A stretch of DNA of 64,000 nt from RYN-230 sp963768945 (lineage in GTDB: Bacteria; Actinomycetota; Actinomycetes; Streptosporangiales; Streptosporangiaceae), in the NCBI GenBank assembly GCA_963768945.1, contig CAVYJW010000003.1:2232001-2296000 (forward strand). Direction: 5' to 3'. The number at the start of each line of letters is the position of its first letter. Position 1 is the stretch's first letter. The translations under genes were made by a program, and so were the position numbers. Of this stretch, positions 43,829 to 52,966 are shown piece by piece. Below the pieces are notes generated by a model. That model searched no databases. It was given only the letters and a program-made list of their open reading frames with translations, and had not been told where the DNA came from.

Positions 43829-46017
43829 TGACCGCCGTGTTCGCCGCCGGGTTGATCCTGCTGGCCGCGGCCGCGGCCGTGGACCTGGCGGCCGGTGCCC
43901 GCTGGCCGCGCCTGATGAGCGTGCCTTACCTGCTGGGCTCGGCCGGGTCGGGCTGCCTCGCGGCAGCCGGCGGGGGCGTGCTCGCGGGCCAGCCGGTCCG
44001 GCTGGCGGTCAGCGGCTGGCTCGGGTCGGGCACGCTGAGCACGCAAACACGGGGGCTGGAGGCCGACCGGCTGTCCGGGCTGTTCCTGCTCATCTCGTTC
44101 GTGGCCGCCACCGGGGTGTCGCTGGCCTTCGCGAACTGGGCGTCCCGGCCTGCCGCGGCGGACCGGGCCCGCATGGGCCGCGTGCAGGCCGGGCGGACGC
44201 TGGCGGGCCGCCGGGGCCTGGGCGCGAGCTACGCGCTCACCCTCGGCGCCGTCGCCGTTATCATGACCGCCACCGACGCGTTCACCGCCTTGTTTGCGTG
44301 GGAGGCGCTGACCGTCGCGTTCTACCTGCTGGCCGGCTTCGAGCGGGACCGCCGAGGCCGCCCGCAGGGTGCGTTCATCACCCTGGTCTTCGGCCGGGTC
44401 AGCGGCGCCGCGCTGCTGCTCGGCCTGCTGCTGCTCGCGGTGCGATCGCACTCGCTCAGCCTCGCCTCATTCAGGCACGTGCCCGGAGGAGCGTCACGGG
44501 ACGCCGCCGAGGCCCTGCTGTTCGCCGGCTTCGCGGTCAAGGTCGGCCTGGTGCCCTTCCAGGTGTGGATGCCGCGCGGGTACCCAGCCGCACCCGGACC
44601 GGCCCGCGCGATCATGGCCGGGGTGGCGGTTAACGTCGGGTTCTACGGCCTGTGGCGGAGCCTGGCCCTGTTCCGCGGAGCGCCCACCTGGCTGACCGGC
44701 ACGGTGCTGGTCCTGGCGGCGGCGACCGCGCTGCTCGGCATCGCGCATGCCGCGGTCCAGCAGGGCCTGCAGCGGGTCATCGCCTATTCCAGCGTGGAGA
44801 ACGCCGGCCTGATCCTGGCCGGGTTCGGGGTCGCCCTGGTCGGGGCGGACGTCCATGACCGGCGGCTGGTCGCTGCCGGGCTGCTCGCCGCGACCCTGCA
44901 GATCGTGGCGCACACCGCAGCCAAGTCGCTGATGTTCACCAGCAGCGCGATGATCGAATCCGAGTCCGGGAGCAGCGCCCTGGACGCGCTGCACGGCACC
45001 GCCCGGCGGCTGCCCTGGAGCGGGACAGGGCTGGCCATTGGCTCGCTGACGCTGGCCGGCCTGCCGCTGACCGCCGGATTCGTGTCCGAGTGGTTCCTGC
45101 TCGAATCGCTGATGCAGCAGTTCCGGGTGCCCGGGCTCGGCTACCGGCTCGTCCTCGCGCTGGCTGGCGCGGCGGTTGCGCTCACCGCCGGGTTCGCTGG
45201 GGTCACGTTTGTCCGGCTCGTCGGCTTCGTCGTCTTGGGCTGGCGCTCGTCCCGGCAGGAAAACGCGGCCCGGGGAGCGGGTGATGGAGCCGGGGGAAGC
45301 CGGGATTACGGATGGCTGGGCCGGGCTGGTCTTATCATCCTGGTGGCGGGCTGCCTGCTGACCGCAGCATTGCTACCGCTCGTGGTCCGGGTGATCGCAG
45401 CGGGACTGGTCCCGGTAGTACCGTCCGCGGTCACGTCGGTGGCCCTGAAGTCGCCGTGGGTGGTGCAGCCCGTGTTCGGCGGGTTCTCCATCCTCTCCCC
45501 GTCGTGGCTGTGGATCGCCATGCCCTGCCTGCTGGCCGTCGTGGTGATCTTCACGCGCCTGGCCTCCGGGACCCGGATGACCCGGGTCCGGCGGGTGCCC
45601 GCCTGGCGCTCGGCCAGCGCCGGGGTCGAGGGTGCGGACTGCTACACCGCCTACGGCTTCGCGAACCCGACCCGCCGGGTCCTGGCCGCCGTGCTGCACA
45701 CCCGGGCTGAAATCCGCACGCTTGAGCCGGAGGACGCAGAGACCGACGCCGGGCAGGCCGGCCTCGGTGATGACGGCCTGGGTGCGGACGGGCCGGGACC
45801 AAGGGCGGCCGTCATCACCGGTACCGGGGCGCACCTCGGCTACAGTTCGGACGTCATCGAGGTGGTGGAGACCTATCTCTACCGGCCCCTGGTCCAGCCT
45901 CTGATGATGCTCGTGCGGGCCGCCAAGCGACTCCAGTCCGGTCGGCTGGACGCCTACCTGGCCTACATGCTGATCGCCCTCATTGCCCTGATCGCCGTAG
46001 TGGTCGTCCTAGCCTGA
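43825..46017 (+). CDS. hyfB: Hydrogenase-4-like subunit B (HyfB/NuoL-like antiporter subunit)
   Basis: 730 aa, ~16 transmembrane helices. Channel residues conserved: Glu of LFAWEALTVAFYLLAGFERD, Lys of FAVKVGLVPFQVWMPRG, Lys of HTAAKSLMFTSSA; QRVIAYSSVENAGLILAGFG is the usual TM8-9 region. The C-terminal extension (CYTAYGFANPTRRVLAAVLH, ETYLYRPLVQPLMMLV) is typical of HyfB rather than NuoL. The ATG at 43825 overlaps the preceding stop (ATGA); another ATG lies at 43810. Last gene of the operon, whereas hyfB is normally first, so the gene order is permuted relative to enterobacterial hyf and to mycobacterial Rv0082-Rv0087. Confidence 0.92.
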   Translation: MMTAVFAAGLILLAAAAAVDLAAGARWPRLMSVPYLLGSAGSGCLAAAGGGVLAGQPVRLAVSGWLGSGTLSTQTRGLEADRLSGLFLLISFVAATGVSLAFANWASRPAAADRARMGRVQAGRTLAGRRGLGASYALTLGAVAVIMTATDAFTALFAWEALTVAFYLLAGFERDRRGRPQGAFITLVFGRVSGAALLLGLLLLAVRSHSLSLASFRHVPGGASRDAAEALLFAGFAVKVGLVPFQVWMPRGYPAAPGPARAIMAGVAVNVGFYGLWRSLALFRGAPTWLTGTVLVLAAATALLGIAHAAVQQGLQRVIAYSSVENAGLILAGFGVALVGADVHDRRLVAAGLLAATLQIVAHTAAKSLMFTSSAMIESESGSSALDALHGTARRLPWSGTGLAIGSLTLAGLPLTAGFVSEWFLLESLMQQFRVPGLGYRLVLALAGAAVALTAGFAGVTFVRLVGFVVLGWRSSRQENAARGAGDGAGGSRDYGWLGRAGLIILVAGCLLTAALLPLVVRVIAAGLVPVVPSAVTSVALKSPWVVQPVFGGFSILSPSWLWIAMPCLLAVVVIFTRLASGTRMTRVRRVPAWRSASAGVEGADCYTAYGFANPTRRVLAAVLHTRAEIRTLEPEDAETDAGQAGLGDDGLGADGPGPRAAVITGTGAHLGYSSDVIEVVETYLYRPLVQPLMMLVRAAKRLQSGRLDAYLAYMLIALIALIAVVVVLA

Positions 46018-46115
46018 CGTCGGACCCATCCATATTGCTGATCCAGAGGCCGGGAGTGCTTTCAGTAGCGTCCGGCTGGCCGGCGGCCCGGCACGGGAGC
46101 TCTAGGGTTACCAGC

Positions 46116-46973
46116 ATGGCCGTGGTGTTCGCTCTGCTTGCTGCCTTGTCTAACGCGGCCAGTGTCAGCACTCAGCACATGGCCAGCACTGCGGATCCAC
46201 GCCGGTCGTCGGGGATGCGGCTGGTCCTGTACTTGTTCCGCAATCCGCTGTGGCTTTTCGGCTGGGCAGCCCTGGCGGGAGCGTTCTTGTTCCAGGCGCT
46301 CGCCCTGCACGATGGCCTGGTTTCAGTCGTGCAGCCGCTCCTGGTCACCGAGCTCGTGTTCGCGCTCGTGCTGCGCCGGTTCTGGATTCACCAGTCCATC
46401 CGCCGGATCACCTGGGTCGCCGCCACTTTGACCTGCGTTGGCCTGGCCCTGTTCATCGTGGCCGGGGAACCTGAAGGCGGCCATCCCACCCCGACGAGTC
46501 AGCACTGGATCGTGGCCGCAGTGACCTGCGGCGCCGGCGCTGCTGTCCTGGCCGCCGCGGCGCAACGAGGATCCCCGGGCCGGCGCGCGGGCCTGTACGC
46601 CGCGGCGGCCGCGACGATCTGGGCGCTCGAGGCGACGGTCATCAAGGCCACGACGGACACGCTCAGCCAGTTCGGTGTGGCCGGAATGTTCACACGCTGG
46701 CCTGTGTACGCCCTGGCCGTGGGGGGTGCGGCAGGCACCTTCCTGCAACAAGTGGCGCTTCACGTCGGGCCGCTGCGGGTCTCCCAGCCGTTTTTGGTGA
46801 TCGTCGACCCGATCGTCAGTATTGCCCTGAGCGTGTGGCTGTTCGACGAGCGTTTCAAACCTGACGCCGCTGTACTGGCCGTGGCGGCGATCGCCTTCGC
46901 CGTGATGTGTGTCGGAGTCGTCTTTCTGACACAGACCGCCCCGGCGACGATGAAACCCGATATCGGTGAATGA
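46116..46973 (+). CDS. DMT-superfamily transporter
   Basis: 285 aa, about nine to ten transmembrane helices in two EamA-like halves: VVFALLAALSNAASVSTQHM, FQALALHDGLVSVVQPLLVT, then FLQQVALHVGPLRVSQPFLV and DPIVSIALSVWLFDERFKPD. Such proteins export or import metabolites or, in the NIPA branch, Mg2+; substrate not deducible. ATG at 46116 chosen because the membrane region begins there. It lies 98 bp after hyfB and could be read through from it. Confidence 0.83.
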   Translation: MAVVFALLAALSNAASVSTQHMASTADPRRSSGMRLVLYLFRNPLWLFGWAALAGAFLFQALALHDGLVSVVQPLLVTELVFALVLRRFWIHQSIRRITWVAATLTCVGLALFIVAGEPEGGHPTPTSQHWIVAAVTCGAGAAVLAAAAQRGSPGRRAGLYAAAAATIWALEATVIKATTDTLSQFGVAGMFTRWPVYALAVGGAAGTFLQQVALHVGPLRVSQPFLVIVDPIVSIALSVWLFDERFKPDAAVLAVAAIAFAVMCVGVVFLTQTAPATMKPDIGE

Positions 46974-47064
46974 GCCCGCAAGAGCCAACCTCGCACACAA
47001 GGCACCGAGACGGACCTGGCCAGGGCCGCGCTATGGCATGGGGGGCGAGAGGGGACCGGGTTAG

Positions 47065-47745
47065 CTACAGGCTGGTCCACCAGGCGTGGATGATCACGTC
47101 GTGGGCGATGCCGGTGTCGATGCTGTGATGCAGGCCGAGGCTGACGATACGGTCATCGTGCGGGTGGAACGGCCGGGCAGGGTCTTCGCCTAGCACCGGG
47201 CCGAAGGCATCGATGAGCGGCTTCCAGAGGCTGGCCCAGTTGCGGCCCGGCCCGGTCGTCAGCGCGATTTCCAGCCCGACCGGGCCCGGATCGATGGTGG
47301 CCGCCTGCATCGCAAGCCGGTCGTGGAGCTTTTGTTTCCACTCCCGGCGCTCATAGGACCCGGTTATCCGGGCCGAGAACTGCGGGGTGGCCCCGGCCGT
47401 GTCCGGCTGGGCGGGTCCCACTGCTAGTGACGACGGCCCGTGGATCTTGCGGCCGAAGATGGCCGCCACCCGCTCCGGGCCTAGCCGCTGAGCGACCGGG
47501 AACAGGTAGTTGTCCAGGTCATGGCCGCCATCAATCAGGGAGGCGCCGTCGCTGAACCCGACGATCAGCTCGGCAGCGACCCGGCCGCTCACAGTCGCCA
47601 GCACCGGCCCGGCTATGGCGTCCACGTGCGCCAGGAAGCGAGCCAGCTTCACCTGGCTGGGATGCCCGGCTCGATCCCAGCTGGCCAGCTGTGGCTTGAC
47701 ACTCTGCCGCATAACGCCTACCGGGCGGCGGTACACCATTGCCAT
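47065..47745 (-). CDS. Conserved hypothetical protein, possibly RusA-like
   Basis: About 226 aa; start uncertain (ATGs at 47754, 47745, 47739, none with a clear RBS). The N-terminal half (FLAHVDAIAGPVLATVSGRV, GFSDGASLIDGGHDLDNYLF, RVAAIFGRKIHGPSS) is unfamiliar. The C-terminal half (RNWASLWKPLIDAFGPVLGE, FHPHDDRIVSLGLHHSI) has the spacing of a RusA-type nuclease signature (K-P-x-x-D-A ... D-D-x-x-I), which is only a suggestion. No transmembrane or signal segment. Confidence 0.6.
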   Translation of the reverse strand: MAMVYRRPVGVMRQSVKPQLASWDRAGHPSQVKLARFLAHVDAIAGPVLATVSGRVAAELIVGFSDGASLIDGGHDLDNYLFPVAQRLGPERVAAIFGRKIHGPSSLAVGPAQPDTAGATPQFSARITGSYERREWKQKLHDRLAMQAATIDPGPVGLEIALTTGPGRNWASLWKPLIDAFGPVLGEDPARPFHPHDDRIVSLGLHHSIDTGIAHDVIIHAWWTSL

Positions 47746-47867
47746 GTGAGTCATCGTCGGGCGCGTCCGCATGTGCTGGCAAGCAGCCGATCCCCCCAGC
47801 AAGTTGCGCGCCGACAGCGGCAGAAGCGTGCAGCCTCACACGAGCGAGAATGCCGGGATCTGATGGG

Positions 47868-48257
47868 TCACGGGGGTGCTTGCCTGAGTCGAAGCCGCTT
47901 CTGGATCCCGTCGGCGTTTAGCTGGCCTGCGGCCACGGACATGGCCAGATCGAACGCCTCGTCGTCGGTCAGGTCCAAGGCGTAGCCGTTGATTCGCAAG
48001 AACACCGCTGTGGCCAGCAGGGCAAGCCGCTTGTTGCCGTCGGCCAGCGCGTGATGGCAAGCCAGCGAGTGCATAAGCGCGGCTGCCTTTCCGGCCAGCG
48101 TCGGATACGCCTCCTGGCCAAAGAGGCTGGCCTGCGGGCGGTGACAGGCTGAATCCAGCAGGCCAAGATCCCGGACGGGGCCAGCCCCCAGCGCGTTCAC
48201 CAGGTCCAGCAGATCCTCCAGGCTGAGGTATTCGGTGCCTGGAGCCGGATCAGTCAC
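47868..48257 (-). CDS. doc: Doc-type (Fic fold) toxin
   Basis: 129 aa. The Fic/Doc core HALADGNKRLALLATAVFLR has the H-x-x-x-D-G-N-K-R motif of Doc, which phosphorylates EF-Tu and halts translation. YLSLEDLLDLVNALGAG at the N-terminus is also Doc-like. GTG at 48257 overlaps the antitoxin stop as GTGA, so toxin translation is coupled to antitoxin synthesis. Confidence 0.9.
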   Translation of the reverse strand: MTDPAPGTEYLSLEDLLDLVNALGAGPVRDLGLLDSACHRPQASLFGQEAYPTLAGKAAALMHSLACHHALADGNKRLALLATAVFLRINGYALDLTDDEAFDLAMSVAAGQLNADGIQKRLRLRQAPP

Positions 48258-48460
48258 GCGTGGCCGAGCCTGTCCAGAATCTCGCCCCATCGGTCGAGCA
48301 TTTCGGCCGTGGCCTCGCGCACGCGATCGGTGTGCGCGAGCTCGCGGGCGCTGCGCCGGATCGCTCGCAGAGCTGCCTCGTGGAGGGAGACGTGCTCCGC
48401 CTCTGCCAGAGCCTTCAGCAGTGCGCTGTCTTCGTCGTCAAGCCGCAGGTTCATGGCCAT
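48254..48460 (-). CDS. RHH-type antitoxin of the Doc system
   Basis: 68 aa. MAMNLRLDDEDSALLKALAE and EHVSLHEAALRAIRRSARE form a ribbon-helix-helix N-terminus; the rest (REATAEMLDRWGEILDRLGHA) is the toxin-binding tail. It differs from the classical Phd partner of Doc. ATG at 48460. An inverted repeat at 48470-48484 just upstream is the likely autoregulatory operator. Confidence 0.87.
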   Translation of the reverse strand: MAMNLRLDDEDSALLKALAEAEHVSLHEAALRAIRRSARELAHTDRVREATAEMLDRWGEILDRLGHA

Positions 48461-48469
48461 GACAACATG

Positions 48470-48484
48470 GTACCAAAGTGGTAC
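48470..48484. promoter_or_regulatory. Operator candidate of the RHH-Doc operon
   Basis: GTACCA-AAG-TGGTAC, perfect 6-3-6 inverted repeat 9 bp upstream of the antitoxin ATG. The RHH protein, with or without toxin, would repress by binding here. Confidence 0.6.
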
Positions 48485-48667
48485 TACATCGAATCCCGGC
48501 CCGCTAGCCAGCACTCATGCTCACGCAGAATCGGATGACTGGGCGTCCCGCAGGCAGCCCGATCCTGCCAGCTACACCCACCGGCTGGACAAGTTGCCCG
48601 GTAGCTGGCCGCCACCGGAGACCCGGGTCCATTCTTGCGCCGCAACGGCGCAGAGCACTACCAATCG

Positions 48668-49645
48668 TCATCGAGGATTGAGGACGTACTTCCCTGCCAC
48701 CCCGCGTTCGCCGAATCTCTTGAGAAGCCGCCCGGCCTCGGCGAGGGGCACGGATTGCGGCGCGGGCGGGTGTACCTCGTCCTGGCTGATCTGGGCGAGG
48801 ACATCGGCGAACAGGTCACGACAGGCGTTGGGGCCTCCGCCTCCGCGCGACCAGTCCCCCCAGTTGACACCGATGATGCTGCGGTTGCGCAGCAGGACGA
48901 CGTTCATGGGCAGTCGCGGGATCTCACCGGAGGCGAACCCGAGCACGCAGAGCCGCCCGCCCGCGTTGAGTGCGCGCAGGGCGGACTCGGTCGCCGGGCC
49001 ACCGACCGGATCGATGACGACATCCGCGCCGCCATCGGTCGCGGAGCGGATGGCGTCCTTGAGGTTGTCGTAGCCGATGGCGACGTCGGATCCCGCGGCC
49101 AGCGCAGCGGCTCTCTTCATCTCCGTGGACGCGACGGCCACCACCCGCGCGCCGAGGCCGTGAGCGACGTCGACGGCGGCGAGCCCGATGCTCCCGCCGG
49201 CGCCGAGAACGACGACGTTCTCGCCGGCTTCGATCGTGACCCGCTTGGTGACGGCGAAGATGAGCGTCGAGTAGTTCTCCGCTGCGCTGGCGGCCACCGC
49301 CATGCCGACACCATCGGGAACAGGGACTACCGCGGACGCGGGGCGCACGGCGTGTGAGGTGTAGCACCCGAAGTCCATGTCGATGCACGCAACTGGGGCA
49401 CCGATCGCGGGCGTGTCGACATCAGCCCCCCGCTCGACGATGCGCCCGGAGAATACCGAACCGGGAGTGAAGGGGAGCTCGGGCCGGATCTGGTATTTCC
49501 CGCTAACGATCAGGCCGTCGACGAAAGACACCCCGGCGCTCTCCACCTCGATCAGGACCTCGCTGCGTCCCACCTCGGGAGTGGGCTCGTCGACCAGTTC
49601 GAGCATGTCGGGGCTACCGAAGCCCTTACACAGGATGCGCTGCAT
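48668..49645 (-). CDS. Quinone oxidoreductase-like zinc-independent MDR reductase
   Basis: 325 aa, medium-chain dehydrogenase/reductase without the structural zinc cysteines. GVSFVDGLIVSGKYQIRPEL and PFTPGSVFSGRIVERG are the QOR substrate region; VLGAGGSIGLAAVDVAHGLG (the G-A-G-G-x-x-G variant) binds NADPH. Reduces quinones or enoyl compounds. ATG at 49645 with GGAG 12 bp upstream. Downstream of the CoA-transferase gene on the same strand (81 bp gap), so it may act on its CoA-ester product (inference). Confidence 0.88.
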   Translation of the reverse strand: MQRILCKGFGSPDMLELVDEPTPEVGRSEVLIEVESAGVSFVDGLIVSGKYQIRPELPFTPGSVFSGRIVERGADVDTPAIGAPVACIDMDFGCYTSHAVRPASAVVPVPDGVGMAVAASAAENYSTLIFAVTKRVTIEAGENVVVLGAGGSIGLAAVDVAHGLGARVVAVASTEMKRAAALAAGSDVAIGYDNLKDAIRSATDGGADVVIDPVGGPATESALRALNAGGRLCVLGFASGEIPRLPMNVVLLRNRSIIGVNWGDWSRGGGGPNACRDLFADVLAQISQDEVHPPAPQSVPLAEAGRLLKRFGERGVAGKYVLNPR

Positions 49646-49726
49646 TGATGGATCTCCTGCCGCTCGTTTGCCGTCGCTATCGAAGCTCCCCAGGGGAACC
49701 CCGTTGCCGGTGGCCATTGAGCGTTT

Positions 49727-51745
49727 TTATTCGCCTGCTCCCGCTGGGTCTTCTGGTCGATTCTGGGCTGACGATCTCGTGACATGATTCTCGAGCCAGT
49801 TCATGGCTTCTTCACGGCTTTCGTAGATATGCGGGGCTATGTCCCGAGGATGCAGCTGCCTGGTGAGCTTGAGCCGCATGAAGGAACTGGTCGTGTACCT
49901 GGTGACGCTGGCGTAGTAGCGCTCGGCGAGCCTGCGGACCCCGGCGGTGTAGTCGTCGGTCAGGGCCGGGTCCAGGTAGAAGTTGTCATAGTTGACGACC
50001 ATCTGCACCTTCTTGCCGATGGCGGCCAGGCGTTTGTGGACCGCGGCTCCGATTACCTTGACCTCGTGCGCGCTGACCAGCGACATGCCCTCCATGTTCA
50101 GGAAGAAGAGGTTACGTTCGGCGTCATAGGCGAACCGCGCCTCGAGTGGCATGGCCAGCAGATCGCCCTTCAGGCCCATAGGCGCTGCGCCGAAGATCCG
50201 TGCGTCCATCAGCTTCGGCTCACCGCGGATGATGGGCTCGAACCCCATGTGGGCAACAACGTCTTTCTCGAGATCCACGCCGGGGGCGATCTCGATGAGC
50301 TCCAGACCGTCGGGGGTGAGCCGGAAGACGCACCGCTCGGTCACATACAGCACCGGCTGGCCGCCAGCGGCCGCGTATTCGGCGCTGAAAGTCCGCTGCT
50401 CCACATCGGCGAGGAACTTGGGTGCCACGGCAGCGTCGGCGATGACCAGCCGGCCATCCTGAACCCGGCAGCAGCCCGACACGACGAAGGTCCCGGCGAA
50501 CACCAGCCGTTTGGCGTTCTGGCTGATATTGATGAATCCTCCCGAGCCCGCCAGCTTCGACCCGAACCGGCTGACATTAACATTGCCCAGACGGTCCGCC
50601 TGAGCCATGCCCAAAAACGCGGCGTCGAGACCACCGCCATCATAGAAGTCAAACTGCGAGGGCTGATCCAGGATGGCTTGCGCATTAATCGCCGAACCGA
50701 AATCCAGCCCCCCGGCCGGCATGCCGCCCATCGCGCCGGGCTCGGCGGTCAGCGTGAGGTAGTCCAGGATGTGCTCTTCAGCCGCCACATTGGCCACGCC
50801 TTCCGGTATGCCAATGCCGAGATTCACCACGCTGCCCGGTTGAAGCTCCATCGCCGCCCGGCGGGCGATGACTTTCCGCTCGGTCAACTCCAGCGGCTGG
50901 ACCGAGTTGCGAACCTGCCGCAACTCTCCGCTCAGCGCCGCGGAGTACGGCGTGCCGAAAGTCTGCCAATGGTGCTCGGGCTGCGAAACGACGACGCAGT
51001 CGACCAGGATTCCCGGGATCTTCACCTCGCGCGGGCTCAGGCTGCCGTTTTCGGCAACCCGCTCCACCTGCACGATCACCAGGCCGCCGGCATTGTGTAC
51101 CGCGGTGGCCACGGCGAGCGCCTCCATGATCAGCGCCTCGCGCTCCATGGTGATGTTTCCCCCGGGATCCGCGGTTGTCCCGCGCAGGAACGCCACATCG
51201 AGCTGCAACGCCTTGTAGAAAAGGTACTCCACGCCATCGAGGATGATCAGCTCCACGCGGTCCTTGGTCGTCCGCTCGTTGATCTTCCCGCCGCCCTGCC
51301 GCGGGTCAACGAAAGTACCCAGCCCAACCCTGGTCAGCAAGCCGGGCTTGCCGGCGGCGGTGTCCCGGAACAGCTGCGAGATAACGCCCTGCGGCAGATT
51401 GTGCGCCTCGATATCATTGCCCACCGCCATCTTCCCCAGCTCTGGCGCCATACCCCAATGACCGCCCACGGCCCACTTCAGCAGGCCCTCATGGGCCAGC
51501 CGGTCCAGCCCCCGGCCGAGCTGGTCCCCCGCGGCCATGGTAAATACGAGGCCGAGGTCGCGGGGTGTGCTCGTCAGCAGGAACCGCTGCTCCAGCGCCA
51601 GCGCTAGCTCCTCGGCGAAGCACTGCCCCATAAACCCTTCGGCCACGACCGCGTCACCGTCACGAATAAGCCGCACCGCCTCGGCGGCGGGTACGATCTT
51701 GTCCCGCACCGAACTGCCGGACAAGGCTTCTGCGGGAATACGCAT
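49727..51745 (-). CDS. Acyl-CoA:acetate/3-ketoacid CoA-transferase with C-terminal STAS-like extension
   Basis: 672 aa against ~520 for YdiF-type enzymes. The first 520 residues are a fused alpha-beta class I CoA-transferase: DGDAVVAEGFMGQCFAEELA in the alpha half, and in the beta half GSVVNLGIGIPEGVANVAAE and LTAEPGAMGGMPAGGLDFG, where the Glu is the catalytic residue. The last ~130 residues (LEARFAYDAERNLFFLNMEG, HKRLAAIGKKVQMVVNYDNF) resemble a STAS/SpoIIAA-like module. AGGAGGA precedes the ATG at 51745 by 6 bp. Substrate not identifiable; short-chain acyl or ketoacid likely. Confidence 0.88.
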   Translation of the reverse strand: MRIPAEALSGSSVRDKIVPAAEAVRLIRDGDAVVAEGFMGQCFAEELALALEQRFLLTSTPRDLGLVFTMAAGDQLGRGLDRLAHEGLLKWAVGGHWGMAPELGKMAVGNDIEAHNLPQGVISQLFRDTAAGKPGLLTRVGLGTFVDPRQGGGKINERTTKDRVELIILDGVEYLFYKALQLDVAFLRGTTADPGGNITMEREALIMEALAVATAVHNAGGLVIVQVERVAENGSLSPREVKIPGILVDCVVVSQPEHHWQTFGTPYSAALSGELRQVRNSVQPLELTERKVIARRAAMELQPGSVVNLGIGIPEGVANVAAEEHILDYLTLTAEPGAMGGMPAGGLDFGSAINAQAILDQPSQFDFYDGGGLDAAFLGMAQADRLGNVNVSRFGSKLAGSGGFINISQNAKRLVFAGTFVVSGCCRVQDGRLVIADAAVAPKFLADVEQRTFSAEYAAAGGQPVLYVTERCVFRLTPDGLELIEIAPGVDLEKDVVAHMGFEPIIRGEPKLMDARIFGAAPMGLKGDLLAMPLEARFAYDAERNLFFLNMEGMSLVSAHEVKVIGAAVHKRLAAIGKKVQMVVNYDNFYLDPALTDDYTAGVRRLAERYYASVTRYTTSSFMRLKLTRQLHPRDIAPHIYESREEAMNWLENHVTRSSAQNRPEDPAGAGE

Positions 51746-52009
51746 TGATGTTCCTCCTGAAGCGGATCCGAGCGGACCCTCCTGCCGGGGCGGTCGGGGG
51801 GATGGCCGTTCATGATCCTCACCCTCCCAGTGGGAGTGATGCACCGGGGGCGCACAGTGGCAGGCCGTACGGGCACCAGGCGCCCAGTTGGTCGCACCCC
51901 TCAGCTCATGACCATCGCCCGACCGCCGGCAGAGGCGAAGGTCCCCAGCCCAGTCAGGAGGCGGGAGACCGGCAGGTCACGTAGGGACGCGGCCTGCGAC
52001 CCCAGCCTG

Positions 52010-52774
52010 TTAATCCTTTACCAGCCCGCCGTCGACCACCAGGTTCTGGCCGGTGACGGAGCGCGCCCAGGGGGAGGCGAAGAACAGGACAGCGTCGGCG
52101 AACTCCTCTGGCGTGGTCACCCGGCGAAGGGGGGTCGAGGCTGCGATGAGGTCGAAGACGGCGTCTGGAGTCGCCGCGCTGGCGTCGGTGGTGCGCAGCA
52201 GGCCGCCGGAGACCATGTTGACGGTCACCCCGTCCGGCCCGAGGTCGGCCGCGAGGGTGCGGGTCAGCGAGAGCAGCGCGGCCTTGGCCGCGGTGTAGTC
52301 GTGGTACGGCACGACCGGATTCTGGAACAGGTTGGTGCCGATATTCACGATCCGGCCGTAACCCTGCTCCCGCAGACCGGGCAGGGCTGCCTGGGTGGTG
52401 TTCAGTGCCCCCTTCACGCTCCCTTCGAGCTGGGCCGCGAACTCGTCCCAGGAGATGGCATCCACGCCAGACCGTGCGTCTCCGTTGAAAGAGAAGCTCG
52501 CCAGCGCATTATTCACCACGGTCGTGACCGGGCAGCCGAACGCGGCGCGCGCGGCCGCGAACATCGCGGCTACCTCGCCTGGGTCCGTCACGTCGGCGCG
52601 CATCGCCCTGGCCCGGTCGAGGCCGATCTCAGCGGCAAGGGACTCAGCTGCGGCGCGGCTGTGCCGGTAATTGATCACCAGCCTGGCCTGCTCGCGGGCG
52701 AAGGCGCAGGCAATAGCACGGCCAAGGCCACGGCCGCCGCCGGTAACGAGCACCAGCTGGTCGCGTAGCTCCAC
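52010..52774 (-). CDS. Short-chain dehydrogenase/reductase (FabG-like)
   Basis: 254 aa. NAD(P)-binding TGGGRGLGRAIACAFA, NNALASFSF (N-N-A), catalytic Ser region GTNLFQ and Y-x-x-x-K (YHDYTAAKAALLSL), C-terminal LVVDGGLVKD. GTG at 52774 with GGGAGG 4 bp upstream. Possibly 3-oxoacyl-CoA or hydroxyacyl-CoA reductase; lies upstream of the CoA-transferase gene on the same strand. Confidence 0.88.
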   Translation of the reverse strand: MELRDQLVLVTGGGRGLGRAIACAFAREQARLVINYRHSRAAAESLAAEIGLDRARAMRADVTDPGEVAAMFAAARAAFGCPVTTVVNNALASFSFNGDARSGVDAISWDEFAAQLEGSVKGALNTTQAALPGLREQGYGRIVNIGTNLFQNPVVPYHDYTAAKAALLSLTRTLAADLGPDGVTVNMVSGGLLRTTDASAATPDAVFDLIAASTPLRRVTTPEEFADAVLFFASPWARSVTGQNLVVDGGLVKD

Positions 52775-52966
52775 GACGCCTCCCGGCTGATCGGTGTCCG
52801 GGCGAAAACGGCACGAAAGCAACGAAGATATCAGATCTCAATCTCGGGCCGCTGGCCCCGCGACCGCCACCGGGGTCAGCGGGCCGACCAAGACGCAACA
52901 CGGCCGGCGACGAATAGTGGATAGGACCGGGCCGATTCCGGCGCGGTGCAGTGGAGAGGCAGCGGC

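Noticed and set aside
38315..46017. Calling the operon a functional [NiFe] hydrogenase-4 or formate hydrogenlyase
   Set aside because: Ni ligands and proximal cluster ligands are absent and no maturation genes or formate dehydrogenase are in the window.
49784..51607. 607-codon plus-strand frame opposite the CoA-transferase
   Set aside because: Shadow frame with low-complexity composition; the minus-strand enzyme is unambiguous.
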